DNA of 64,000 nt from an uncultured Anaerolineae bacterium (GTDB taxonomy: Bacteria; Chloroflexota; Anaerolineae; Promineifilales; Promineifilaceae): the NCBI GenBank assembly GCA_937943625.1, contig CALEAD010000033.1:1-64000 (forward strand). Direction: 5' to 3'. Position numbers and translations under genes: made by a program. Positions 16,626 through 23,695 of this stretch are shown here, in pieces (within the stretch, counting starts at the first letter, position 1; each line of letters opens with the position of its first letter). Under the pieces are notes generated by a model. It was not told the origin of the DNA. It worked only from the letters and a program-made list of their open reading frames with translations, and ran no database searches.

Positions 16626-17690
16626 ATGAGTGATCAACCAACCGCTTACGCCGCCATGATTACCATTTCCCTGCCGGGCACAGACAAAACGGCAACTGCC
16701 TCGGTTCGCCTGCTGCCTGATGACCAGGTGGCGCTGGCCACCGGGGCTAAGCGGCTGCGCGATTGCACCCTGGCTGACCTGCGCACGTTTGCCAACACCT
16801 GGGAACAAACGGTGTGGCAAACGTATCAGGATGTGAATTTGCTGGCGCTGGATGCGGACAAGGCTGTGGCGGTAGAAGTGGTGTTAATTGCCCAAGCAGG
16901 CGAACAAACGCTGGCCGACTGGGCAGATCGGGTGGTTGTTTTGGCAGAAGGAAATGAGATGGCAGCAGGGGAAACGGCCGTTGCTGACGAGGCCCCACAA
17001 TCAGACAGTGCCACGCCGGGTGAAGCACCCGCAACCGCCACGCCAGAAGCTGCACCCCAGCCCGCGCCGCTGCCAGAAGTTGTTGTTTCAGCATCGGAAC
17101 CAGTCTACGGGGAAGAAGCAGCCGCATTGGAACCAAGAGAGCCAGCACGACTCCCCCCACGTCCCCGGGTGCGCATTGCCGGGCAAAAGCTGCCCCTCAG
17201 CCGCGCCAATTGGGCCGCCGTGGACATTTTCATTGAGGAACCGGCGCTGCGGCAGGCGCAGGCACATGCACTCAGCAGCCCCACGCGCGAGGTGGCCGGT
17301 GTATTAGTCGGCCCCCATCCAGAAAAACAGCCAGACGGCCGTTACAACGTCTACATCACCGACACCATTATTGCCAAATACACCGTCATGCAAGGGGCCA
17401 GTGTCACCTACACCCCCGAAAGCTGGCGCTACATGAACGATCAGCTCTGGCAACGCTACCCCGATGAGTCGGCCCTGATCGTAGGCTGGTATCACACTCA
17501 TCCGGGCTTTGGTATCTTCCTCTCCGGCATGGATTTGTTCATCCACCAGAACTTCTTCACGCAGCTATGGCACGTAGCGCTCGTGCTTGATCCCATCGGC
17601 AAAAGCAGCGGCTTCTTTTGTTGGGATCGCCATCGCAGCCAGGTCAGCCGCTACGAATTCCCCTGGCCAACCTGGGCAACCACCTGGTAA
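16626..17690 (+). CDS. Second JAMM/JAB protease with N-terminal beta-grasp-like and proline-rich regions
   Basis: A 354-residue soluble protein. An N-terminal domain of about 105 residues starts with beta strands (YAAMITISLPGTDKTATASVRLLPDDQVALATG) and is followed by an Ala/Pro/Glu-rich linker (about 110-195). The JAB domain (about 205-345) has REVAGVLVG with the catalytic Glu, His290 and His292 in HTHPGFG, Ser300 and Asp303 (FLSGMD), so all metal and catalytic residues are present. Having two active JAMM genes in one cluster suggests a division of labour, for example precursor trimming versus deconjugation. AAGGGAG precedes ATG 16626. Confidence 0.88.
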   Translation: MSDQPTAYAAMITISLPGTDKTATASVRLLPDDQVALATGAKRLRDCTLADLRTFANTWEQTVWQTYQDVNLLALDADKAVAVEVVLIAQAGEQTLADWADRVVVLAEGNEMAAGETAVADEAPQSDSATPGEAPATATPEAAPQPAPLPEVVVSASEPVYGEEAAALEPREPARLPPRPRVRIAGQKLPLSRANWAAVDIFIEEPALRQAQAHALSSPTREVAGVLVGPHPEKQPDGRYNVYITDTIIAKYTVMQGASVTYTPESWRYMNDQLWQRYPDESALIVGWYHTHPGFGIFLSGMDLFIHQNFFTQLWHVALVLDPIGKSSGFFCWDRHRSQVSRYEFPWPTWATTW

Positions 17691-17759
17691 TTGCGCTTGT
17701 AAAAGCACAGTGCCAGATTACCCTTGATCAATGCCCAATTACGGATTACGCTTACAGGT

Positions 17760-18206
17760 ATGGCCGAGCAAGAAAACCCATTCATCCACATTTCCCTGGA
17801 TGACATAGACGAGGCAAATCGCCTCAGTCTGCACTGCCCCATTTGCGCCAGCCCGGTAGAAAACCACCCGGTCAACCCGGCGCTGACGCCAGTGGTATGT
17901 GGCAACTGCAAGACGCTCTATCACCGCGCTTGCTGGGAGCAAAGCGGGGGCAAGTGCGCCATTTTGGGTTGCAACCACAACCAATACTACGTCTACGGCC
18001 GTCCTACCCGGCCAGAACTGGTTATTCGCTACAGCGATTTGCCCACGGTGCCTTCGGCCAACGGCCGTCCTGACCGTGTAGCCCGCCGCACCAAAAAGCT
18101 AAAGCGAGAACAGCAGCGCCAGATAGAAGAGCTACGCCGCCCCAGGCTGTTGCGCCGCCTCTGGCAATGGTTATTAGACCAGATACGCATTGGCCCGGAT
18201 GTCTAA
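17760..18206 (+). CDS. RING/PHD-type zinc finger protein, candidate E3-like factor
   Basis: A 148-residue protein with a C4HC3 treble-clef zinc finger: Cys26, Cys29, Cys47, Cys50, His55, Cys58, Cys66 and Cys71 (CPIC, CGNC, YHRAC, CAILGC). This spacing fits the prokaryotic RING finger group reported from bacterial ubiquitin-like operons. After a short linker the C-terminus is strongly basic and helical (RRTKKLKREQQRQIEELRRP) and ends in an amphipathic RLLRRLWQWLLDQI that could touch membrane lipids. Position after E1, modifier, E2 and JAMM genes supports a role as ligase or adaptor; no substrate-binding domain is visible. The ribosome-binding site is weak. Confidence 0.85.
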   Translation: MAEQENPFIHISLDDIDEANRLSLHCPICASPVENHPVNPALTPVVCGNCKTLYHRACWEQSGGKCAILGCNHNQYYVYGRPTRPELVIRYSDLPTVPSANGRPDRVARRTKKLKREQQRQIEELRRPRLLRRLWQWLLDQIRIGPDV

Positions 18207-18213
18207 ACGAATG

Positions 18214-18242
18214 TTTGCAACCACAGGCGCTTTTGTTATAAT
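18214..18242 (+). promoter_or_regulatory. Sigma-70-like promoter of tRNA-Pro
   Basis: TTTGCA (18214-18219), a 17-base spacer and a perfect TATAAT (18237-18242) lie 12 bases before the mature tRNA 5' end. Confidence 0.8.
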
Positions 18243-18253
18243 TTCACTCTGTT

Positions 18254-18327
18254 CGGGGCATGGCGCAGCCTGGTAGCGCGCTTCAATGGGGTTGAAGAGG
18301 TCGTGGGTTCGAGTCCCGCTGCCCCGA
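18254..18327 (+). tRNA. tRNA-Pro (anticodon GGG)
   Basis: A complete cloverleaf: acceptor CGGGGCA with TGCCCCG, D arm GGCGCAGCCTGGTAGCGC, anticodon stem CTTCA/TGAAG with loop ATGGGGT giving anticodon GGG, and T arm GTGGG-TTCGAGT-CCCGC. C1-G72 is typical of bacterial tRNA-Pro. CCA is not encoded. Confidence 0.95.
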
Positions 18328-18340
18328 CTGGACAAAAAGT

Positions 18341-18383
18341 AAACGCCGCGTATCGTGCTTCGGACGCGGCGTTTTTCTTTTTC
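18341..18383 (+). terminator. Intrinsic terminator after tRNA-Pro
   Basis: AAACGCCGCGT (18341-18351) pairs with ACGCGGCGTTT (18364-18374) and is followed by TTCTTTTTC. This ends the tRNA transcript. Confidence 0.9.
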
Positions 18384-18414
18384 TACGTAACCAGGCGTGG
18401 TTCACGCTTTCTGG

Positions 18415-18525
18415 TTTCTGACTGCCGGCAGCAGCCCGCAGACCGCCAGACTGGCGGCAAATCGCAATCGGCTGGCTGCGGTTGGCGGTCAAATTTGTAA
18501 AGGTCATCGGAACCATGCCCATAAC
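18415..18525. repeat. Copy of the dispersed GACCGC intergenic repeat
   Basis: The sequence contains CCCGCAGACCGCCAGACTGG and ends with GCGGTCAAATTTGTAAAGG then GGAACCATGCCCAT. The end matches the copy at 46180-46278, and its inverse matches the copy starting near 57068. Confidence 0.65.
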
Positions 18526-18611
18526 GATAAAGGCTCTCTGGAAAGTTGAGTGGTTGGATGGTTGGATGGTTTGTTTCTAACCAACTATCAAACCAACCAA
18601 AGGAGACATTC

Positions 18612-19106
18612 ATGAGCAAGCAACGCGCAAGGCAAATTCAAAACGTGGTTTGGCTCTCCTTGCTACTGGTTGGTTTTATCTTGGGTGGCATCGCCATCAC
18701 GGCCGATCTGCTGGGGCTGGACTTTACCCCCGGCTTTGGCATGATTCAGATGTTTCAGCTGCTGCTGGCGCTGACGAGCATCACGCTGGCTATCTTTATC
18801 TATTTACGGCAACGTCGGCCAAAGGGGGCGCCACGTTCGCTGCAAGCCGACATTGGCGTGCGGCTGGCGGCCACCGGCCTGGTTTTTGCCTACATCTCTG
18901 GCCTGGCAGACCTGATCGGGATTGGCACGCACGTGGCAGCTAATGAGTTTGCCCGGCCATATGCCGGGCCGCTGCAGTGGGGAGGCATTGCCCTGGGAGT
19001 GGTTTCTATTGTGGTCGGGATTTTTCTATACCATACCAGCCGGGGCAGGCGCACGGCGTCTTCACTCGATTTTTTGCCACATCCAAAGGACGAGGAAGAT
19101 AAATGA
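18612..19106 (+). CDS. Four-helix membrane protein of unknown function
   Basis: A 164-residue protein, mostly membrane: helices at about 13-33 (VVWLSLLLVGFILGGIAI), 42-62 (MIQMFQLLLALTSITLAIFI), 83-105 (RLAATGLVFAYISGLADLIGI) and 122-142 (LQWGGIALGVVSIVVGIFLY), with a polar acidic tail (PHPKDEEDK). AAAGGAG precedes ATG 18612. I do not recognise the family. It is a stand-alone gene between the tRNA terminator and convergent minus-strand genes. Confidence 0.8.
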   Translation: MSKQRARQIQNVVWLSLLLVGFILGGIAITADLLGLDFTPGFGMIQMFQLLLALTSITLAIFIYLRQRRPKGAPRSLQADIGVRLAATGLVFAYISGLADLIGIGTHVAANEFARPYAGPLQWGGIALGVVSIVVGIFLYHTSRGRRTASSLDFLPHPKDEEDK

Positions 19107-19164
19107 GCGGGGACCCTTCAATTGTTGTGACTAACGGGCCGTTGGGTTGAACAGTTATTAGCTA

Positions 19165-20553
19165 TTAGCGCAGGGAACTGAGCTGAAAGGGCTGGTTGAG
19201 CAGGGTGAAAACGGCCGTATCCGCATTGAACGGCCGTTGGTACATCACCGTAAACGTTTGCGCCTGGCCGGGGTTAATTGCCCAGGGAAAAGCCGGGTTA
19301 GTCGAAAGCAGCAAGTAGGTTGCCCCATCGCTCGTGCGCAGGGAAAGATTCTGCTCCGAAACGACCGCCAACTGACTGCCCAGGTTCACAACCTGCCCCG
19401 AAAGAACCAGCCCCGTGCCATCCGGCGAGATTGCCGCGCTTTGCAGAACAGTAGAAAGGCTCTGCGCTGCGCGTGCGCCACCGGGGAACGGCACAGCGAT
19501 GGTAATCTGGCTGCCAGAGGCAGCGCGGCGCACCACCCAATTTAGCGTATCGGCAGAAAGATTCAGCGGAACCTGATACCCAACCGTAGCCTGCACAATC
19601 TGATTCGCGTTAACAAACCCGCTAAGGGGAGGATTGTTGCCTAACTGGCTGGCAATGCCATTCAGGGCATATTGATTGCCAAGCGAGTCGAGCAAAAGCA
19701 ATTGCAGCCCGCTTGTATCCAGCGCCGTCAGCGCCAGGTTTTGGAGCTGGAAATCAATGAGAACAAAGGCAAAGCCGGTGGGCACCTCAGGGCGATCAGG
19801 AATGTAAGAGGCCCCTGTCACCGTAATTTGCAGGTTTTCTAGCTGTGCCGTTTCACCCAAGTTAAACAGGTTCCCTGCCCCACTGCGCGCCTCTGGCACG
19901 ACGTAGGCGCCACGCACAACCAGGCGATCCTGACCACTATTGCGCAACAAGGCCAGCGTCAGGCCGGGTGTGGTCTGCGCCACAATGTCGCGGCTGTTCA
20001 CCGGGTAGAGGTTGCGGCTTTCAAACACAAAGCGATGTTCTGTGCCCCCTCGCGTGGTGAGAATAAGGGTATCTCCAGGCGTCAGCTGTTCAAGTAAGGT
20101 GCGGTTTTCAGGGGTTGCCGCAATGCCGAGCACGTAGTTAATGATGGAGCCGTAAACCCACACGGCCGTTTCCCCACCCAGTTCTCCAGGCGACCAGATG
20201 CCATCCGCACCCAATACCTGCGGCTGGACGGCAAAGGTACGGCCGTTTACCAGCAGCGTCGCCGGCATATCCAGCGTCACCGTCACTGTGGCTGAATCGC
20301 TAACGCCAACAATCAGCGGCTCGGCGCGCCCAATCTGGCCTGTTGCCCCTTCAGGGAAAGGCGTTGGTGTGCCTGCGGGGGGCTGCGCCACCTCTGCCTG
20401 GCGATTCAGGGAGCGCAGCAGCAAAACGCCAAATATGAAGATCATAATCAACCCCAACGCCGCCATGGCAATAAGGGCCGCTAATCCACGATTAGCAGAA
20501 ACCCACTGCCCCAGCCCTTGCGTTTGCTGCGTTGGTTGTTGCTCTTCTGCCAT
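19165..20553 (-). CDS. Membrane-anchored extracellular protein, DUF4352-like regions
   Basis: A 462-residue protein with a short Gln/Thr-rich cytoplasmic start, one membrane helix (about 25-48, LIAMAALGLIMIFIFGVLLL), a Pro-rich linker (AQPPAGTPTPFPEG) and a long beta-rich outside part. Segments such as ARSGAGNLFNLGETAQLENLQITVTGASYI...GFAFVLIDFQLQNLALTALDTSGLQLLLLD resemble the immunoglobulin-like DUF4352 fold. It may be a sensor or binding protein; no enzymatic motif is seen. AAGGGAG before the ATG is contributed by the dispersed repeat that forms its leader. Confidence 0.75.
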   Translation of the reverse strand: MAEEQQPTQQTQGLGQWVSANRGLAALIAMAALGLIMIFIFGVLLLRSLNRQAEVAQPPAGTPTPFPEGATGQIGRAEPLIVGVSDSATVTVTLDMPATLLVNGRTFAVQPQVLGADGIWSPGELGGETAVWVYGSIINYVLGIAATPENRTLLEQLTPGDTLILTTRGGTEHRFVFESRNLYPVNSRDIVAQTTPGLTLALLRNSGQDRLVVRGAYVVPEARSGAGNLFNLGETAQLENLQITVTGASYIPDRPEVPTGFAFVLIDFQLQNLALTALDTSGLQLLLLDSLGNQYALNGIASQLGNNPPLSGFVNANQIVQATVGYQVPLNLSADTLNWVVRRAASGSQITIAVPFPGGARAAQSLSTVLQSAAISPDGTGLVLSGQVVNLGSQLAVVSEQNLSLRTSDGATYLLLSTNPAFPWAINPGQAQTFTVMYQRPFNADTAVFTLLNQPFQLSSLR

Positions 20554-20665
20554 GCAACGCTCCCTTGAAAATGACCGCCGACCGCCGACGGCTAACCGCT
20601 GACCATGCTACAGGGTTATTGCTGGCCATCTGCGGTCTGCCGTCTACCTTGTAAATGGAATCTGC
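20554..20665. repeat. Copy of the dispersed GACCGC intergenic repeat (carries the leader of the 20553 gene)
   Basis: From CTCCCTTGAAAATGACCGCC through CTAACCGCTGACC to CATCTGCGGTCTGCCGTC the stretch is an imperfect inverted repeat. Read on the minus strand it ends in GCGGTCATTTTCAAGGGAG, the same leader as the JAMM gene at 16626. The rest of the spacer to 20798 shows nothing further. Confidence 0.65.
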
Positions 20666-20798
20666 GTTACGTTTTCATTCGTAGGGGTATATCGCCCTAC
20701 CCATAAACTTTTCTCTCGCTCTTGCTCACACAATCTTTTTTACACCCTGTTCCCTATTCCCTCTCCCCTTTTCATTCACGGTTGTGCAGTAACGGGTA

Positions 20799-22649
20799 TC
20801 AGGGAATGCCAATGGGCAGCGGTTGTGGCGCAATGCGCACCAAAATCGTGGCGCTACCCCCCACCACCACTTGATTGTAGTTTAGAAACGGCACCGATAC
20901 GCGCACGGCGCCGGTTGTCGCAATAGAAGCAAACGTGACCGTGCCCGCTGCATTGGTAGAACCAAAGGCGAGCAAATTACCTGTGGCGTTTTCATAAAGG
21001 GCCACAGCCAGCGATTGCACCCCTTCATTCAGTTCTGGCAGGTAATTAAAGTTGGCGTCGTAATAAACGGTCACGTTAATTGTCACGGCCTGCTGACCGC
21101 CACCAACTGGCGTTACCGTTGGCAAGGGCTGCACCTGAATGATCGGGGGCGTGGGTGTAGCTGGCGGCGTCAGGAATGAAAAATCAATCGGCGTGGGAGT
21201 AGGGGGAAAGGTCGGAACAACTAGTGGCGTTGTCGTGGCTGTCGGCTGTAGCACGCCACCTCCCCCACCAGGAGGCGGCGGCACGAAAACGGCCGTTGGC
21301 GATGGCGTCGGCGTAGGGGTGAAGACCGAGGCCAGACACTCAATGTCGTATCGGTGCAGGAACGATTCCTCATAGGGAGGGGCCACAACCGGACCAACGA
21401 CAATGTAAAGCCAGCCCGTATAGGGAGCCAGAATACTCAAGCGGCTACCATAGTCGCCAAACGCCTTGTCATTGTTGCCCAAATTCGGCTGAAAATCATT
21501 CCCATTTGCATCCAGGAAGATCATATTGGTGTCGGCGTACTCATTCACATATGTGTCGCACGTGTAAAAAGTACCCTGGCGCATCCAGAGCTTATAGTAA
21601 TCTGTATCCCGCGCGCTGCCCAGGCTGGGCACAAAACTCATCCCCGTAAACCCGTTGCCAGGGCCGACGCCAAGCACACAGGCCGTCGCCAACGTGCTGT
21701 TAAACTCGCATACGTCCTGACCTGGCACAGGAGTCTGGCTAGGCGTGGGGGTTGGGCCTTCCACCACAGTGACCTGAATGCAATAAGTTTTATTTGTTGG
21801 GTCCGAGGGGTCACGATTCGTGACGCGGGCATAGTAAAAGCCATCCTGTCTGGCGGTAAATCTGACCAGAGAGCTACGGTTACCCAGCCCAGGGGCGTCG
21901 TCGTTTTCGGAAATAAACTCCCCATTCACGCCATACACCGTGAGAAACGTATCCAGCCCTGGTGTCAGATCGCTGGTAGCCACCTGATAGGTCGAGCCAG
22001 CTTTGCCCACAAAGCGATAATAATCCTCGTCGCCCACGGGCCAAAGTGTGGCGTTGCAGCTTTTGGCCGCGCCGGCGGCAATGGTGAACGCCGTACCCAG
22101 GCTGTTGTTGGGTTCATAGGCGTCTACCAGGACAAATGGGGTAGCGGCTGGTGTAGTTGTTGGCGCCGGGTCATTATCGCGAATGAAAATTTGTAAAATG
22201 GATGGCGAACCCAGGGTGGCGCTAATGGGATCAAAGAGGCGCAAGTAGAAGAATTCGTCTGTCGGACCTTCGTAAATGGTGTCGTTAATGATGAGGATGG
22301 GAATGGTGCGTGTCAGTGTGTTGGGCGGGAAGGTAAGCACACCTGTGGCAATGCCATAATCTTGGCCACCGGTGGCTGTACCATTCAGGGTAGCATAATT
22401 AACGGAAACGTTGAAGGCAACGGCCGTATTCAGACGTACCTCTACATTAACTGTACCGACCGACTCTAAAACGGTGATCTGGCTTTGGGGAAAGGAGACG
22501 GTGGGCAGCGTTTGCAACAGGGGGGCTGCTTCTGCCGCGCGCGGGCCAGGTTGTAGGGCAAAAAAGAAAACCAATAGCAGTATAGGCAGCGGCAAAACGA
22601 GCAGCATGACCCGCTTGCGAACATTTATGGCAGAACCTGCGTTGTTCAT
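20799..22649 (-). CDS. Secreted Calx-beta / pre-peptidase (PPC) repeat protein
   Basis: A 616-residue exported protein. After a signal or anchor helix (VMLLVLPLPILLLVFFFAL), a Calx-beta domain (about 48-160, VSFPQSQITVLESVGTVNVEV...EFFYLRLFDP...IFIRDND) is followed by two PPC-like domains beginning DAYEPNNSLGTAFTI (about 175-290) and DVCEFNSTLATACVLG (about 310-440). Pro/Thr-rich linkers (FTPTPTPSPTAVFVPPPPG) and a final SdrD/Cna-like B domain (VTINVTVYYDANFNYLPELNEGVQSLAV...TNAAGTVTFA) complete it. It likely acts at the surface in adhesion or as a structural component. No sortase signal is seen. The window's only Calx-beta domain is here. Confidence 0.85.
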   Translation of the reverse strand: MNNAGSAINVRKRVMLLVLPLPILLLVFFFALQPGPRAAEAAPLLQTLPTVSFPQSQITVLESVGTVNVEVRLNTAVAFNVSVNYATLNGTATGGQDYGIATGVLTFPPNTLTRTIPILIINDTIYEGPTDEFFYLRLFDPISATLGSPSILQIFIRDNDPAPTTTPAATPFVLVDAYEPNNSLGTAFTIAAGAAKSCNATLWPVGDEDYYRFVGKAGSTYQVATSDLTPGLDTFLTVYGVNGEFISENDDAPGLGNRSSLVRFTARQDGFYYARVTNRDPSDPTNKTYCIQVTVVEGPTPTPSQTPVPGQDVCEFNSTLATACVLGVGPGNGFTGMSFVPSLGSARDTDYYKLWMRQGTFYTCDTYVNEYADTNMIFLDANGNDFQPNLGNNDKAFGDYGSRLSILAPYTGWLYIVVGPVVAPPYEESFLHRYDIECLASVFTPTPTPSPTAVFVPPPPGGGGGVLQPTATTTPLVVPTFPPTPTPIDFSFLTPPATPTPPIIQVQPLPTVTPVGGGQQAVTINVTVYYDANFNYLPELNEGVQSLAVALYENATGNLLAFGSTNAAGTVTFASIATTGAVRVSVPFLNYNQVVVGGSATILVRIAPQPLPIGIP

Positions 22650-22988
22650 TTGAGGGCCTTGGCCTTCCTTAACTTACTCGTAACTACTCAGGTGCAAGGC
22701 ACTGGCCACAGGAGTTGCAAATGGCTAGAACCATCTGGCAAGTGCCTCGCACCGCTCAGGCTTAGCAGTTACACTTACTCTATAGATACGGCCGTTGTCG
22801 GCTTTTACCGGTTATCAGGTGGCTTGATCGAAGATAGCTGCTCACACTAACCGAGTTACCAATCAGCAATTTGTGGCAAGATTATAAGAATAGTTCTGGG
22901 TATGGGCAAATAATGGCAAACGGGGCGCATTCCCGACAGAAAAGCGCCCCGCTGAAAAGGAGTGACTTCTGCGTAAAATATCTCACGC
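22650..22988. other. Spacer with an inverted repeat, no gene
   Basis: GTGCAAGGCACTGGCCA (from 22691) and TGGCAAGTGCCTCGCAC (to about 22752) are imperfect inverted arms around a 28-base loop. The remainder is AT-rich and carries no convincing reading frame. The clpP-side hairpin is listed separately. Confidence 0.5.
22921..22951 (-). terminator. Hairpin after clpP, probable terminator
   Basis: CGGGGCGC (22921-22928) and GCGCCCCG (22944-22951) form an 8-bp GC stem 37 bases beyond the clpP stop. On the minus strand only TTTGCC follows, so termination strength is uncertain. Confidence 0.55.
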
Positions 22989-23597
22989 TTACTTTTTTGC
23001 GTCCGTGCTGCTCAACACTTCATCAACCAGCCCATAAGCTTTCGCCTGTTGGGCATCCATATAAATGTCCCGGTCAGTATCTTTGGCAATCTGCTCAATG
23101 GTCTGGCCGGTGTGGTGGCTGAGAATCTGATTGAGCGAGTTGCGCAGACGCAGGATTTCCTTTGCCTGGATGGCAATATCGGCTGCCTGACCCTGGGCGC
23201 CGCCAAGCGGCTGGTGCATGTGAATGGTGGCGTTAGGTAAAGCGTAGCGCATGCCTTTGGTGCCGGCGGTAAGCAGCACTGTGCCAAAGCTGGCGGTGTA
23301 GCCTACCGCCACGGTGGAAATTGGGCAACGCACCTGTTGCATGGTGTCGTAAATCGCCATGCCCGCGTATACGTGCCCGCCGGGGCAGCTAATGTACATG
23401 CGAATCGGCTTTTCTGGGTCTTCGCTTTCCAGGTAGAGAATTTGCGCCACAATCAGGTTGGCAATCTGGTCATTAATGGGATAGCCCAGCATGATGATGC
23501 GATTTTTCAGCAGCAGCGAGTAGATGTCAAAAGCACGTTCACCCCGGCCAGTGGTCTCAATCACCATTGGCACAAGTGCGGTTGGCTGGTGAATCAT
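22989..23597 (-). CDS. clpP: ATP-dependent Clp protease proteolytic subunit
   Basis: A 202-residue serine protease subunit that forms the barrel of the Clp protease. The catalytic triad context is clear: Ser in [18 protein letters not shown], His in [21 protein letters not shown], and Asp in [24 protein letters not shown]. The typical start [32 protein letters not shown] is present. The oxyanion-side sequence uses YTASFG instead of the common QAASMG, a normal paralogue-level variation. GAGGAG precedes the ATG. It lies downstream of tig, as in many bacteria (tig-clpP-clpX order), but no clpX follows here. Confidence 0.96.
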   Translation of the reverse strand: MIHQPTALVPMVIETTGRGERAFDIYSLLLKNRIIMLGYPINDQIANLIVAQILYLESEDPEKPIRMYISCPGGHVYAGMAIYDTMQQVRCPISTVAVGYTASFGTVLLTAGTKGMRYALPNATIHMHQPLGGAQGQAADIAIQAKEILRLRNSLNQILSHHTGQTIEQIAKDTDRDIYMDAQQAKAYGLVDEVLSSTDAKK

Positions 23598-23695
23598 AAA
23601 TTGGTCTCCTCTTGTGGCCAGACGGCCGTAGCGCGTCTGGCGGTGTGGATAAATGAGTTTAGCGCGGAGTGTAACGGCCGTGCGTTAGATTTGCA

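Noticed and set aside
18283-18522. Minus-strand frame of 79 codons over tRNA-Pro, ending in SNPRPLQPH-like sequence
   Set aside because: It is the well-known spurious translation of a tRNA gene and its surroundings; no ribosome-binding site or family.
21354-22196. Plus-strand frame of 280 codons opposite the Calx-beta gene
   Set aside because: It is antisense to a protein with clear domains and signal, and its translation has no recognisable structure.
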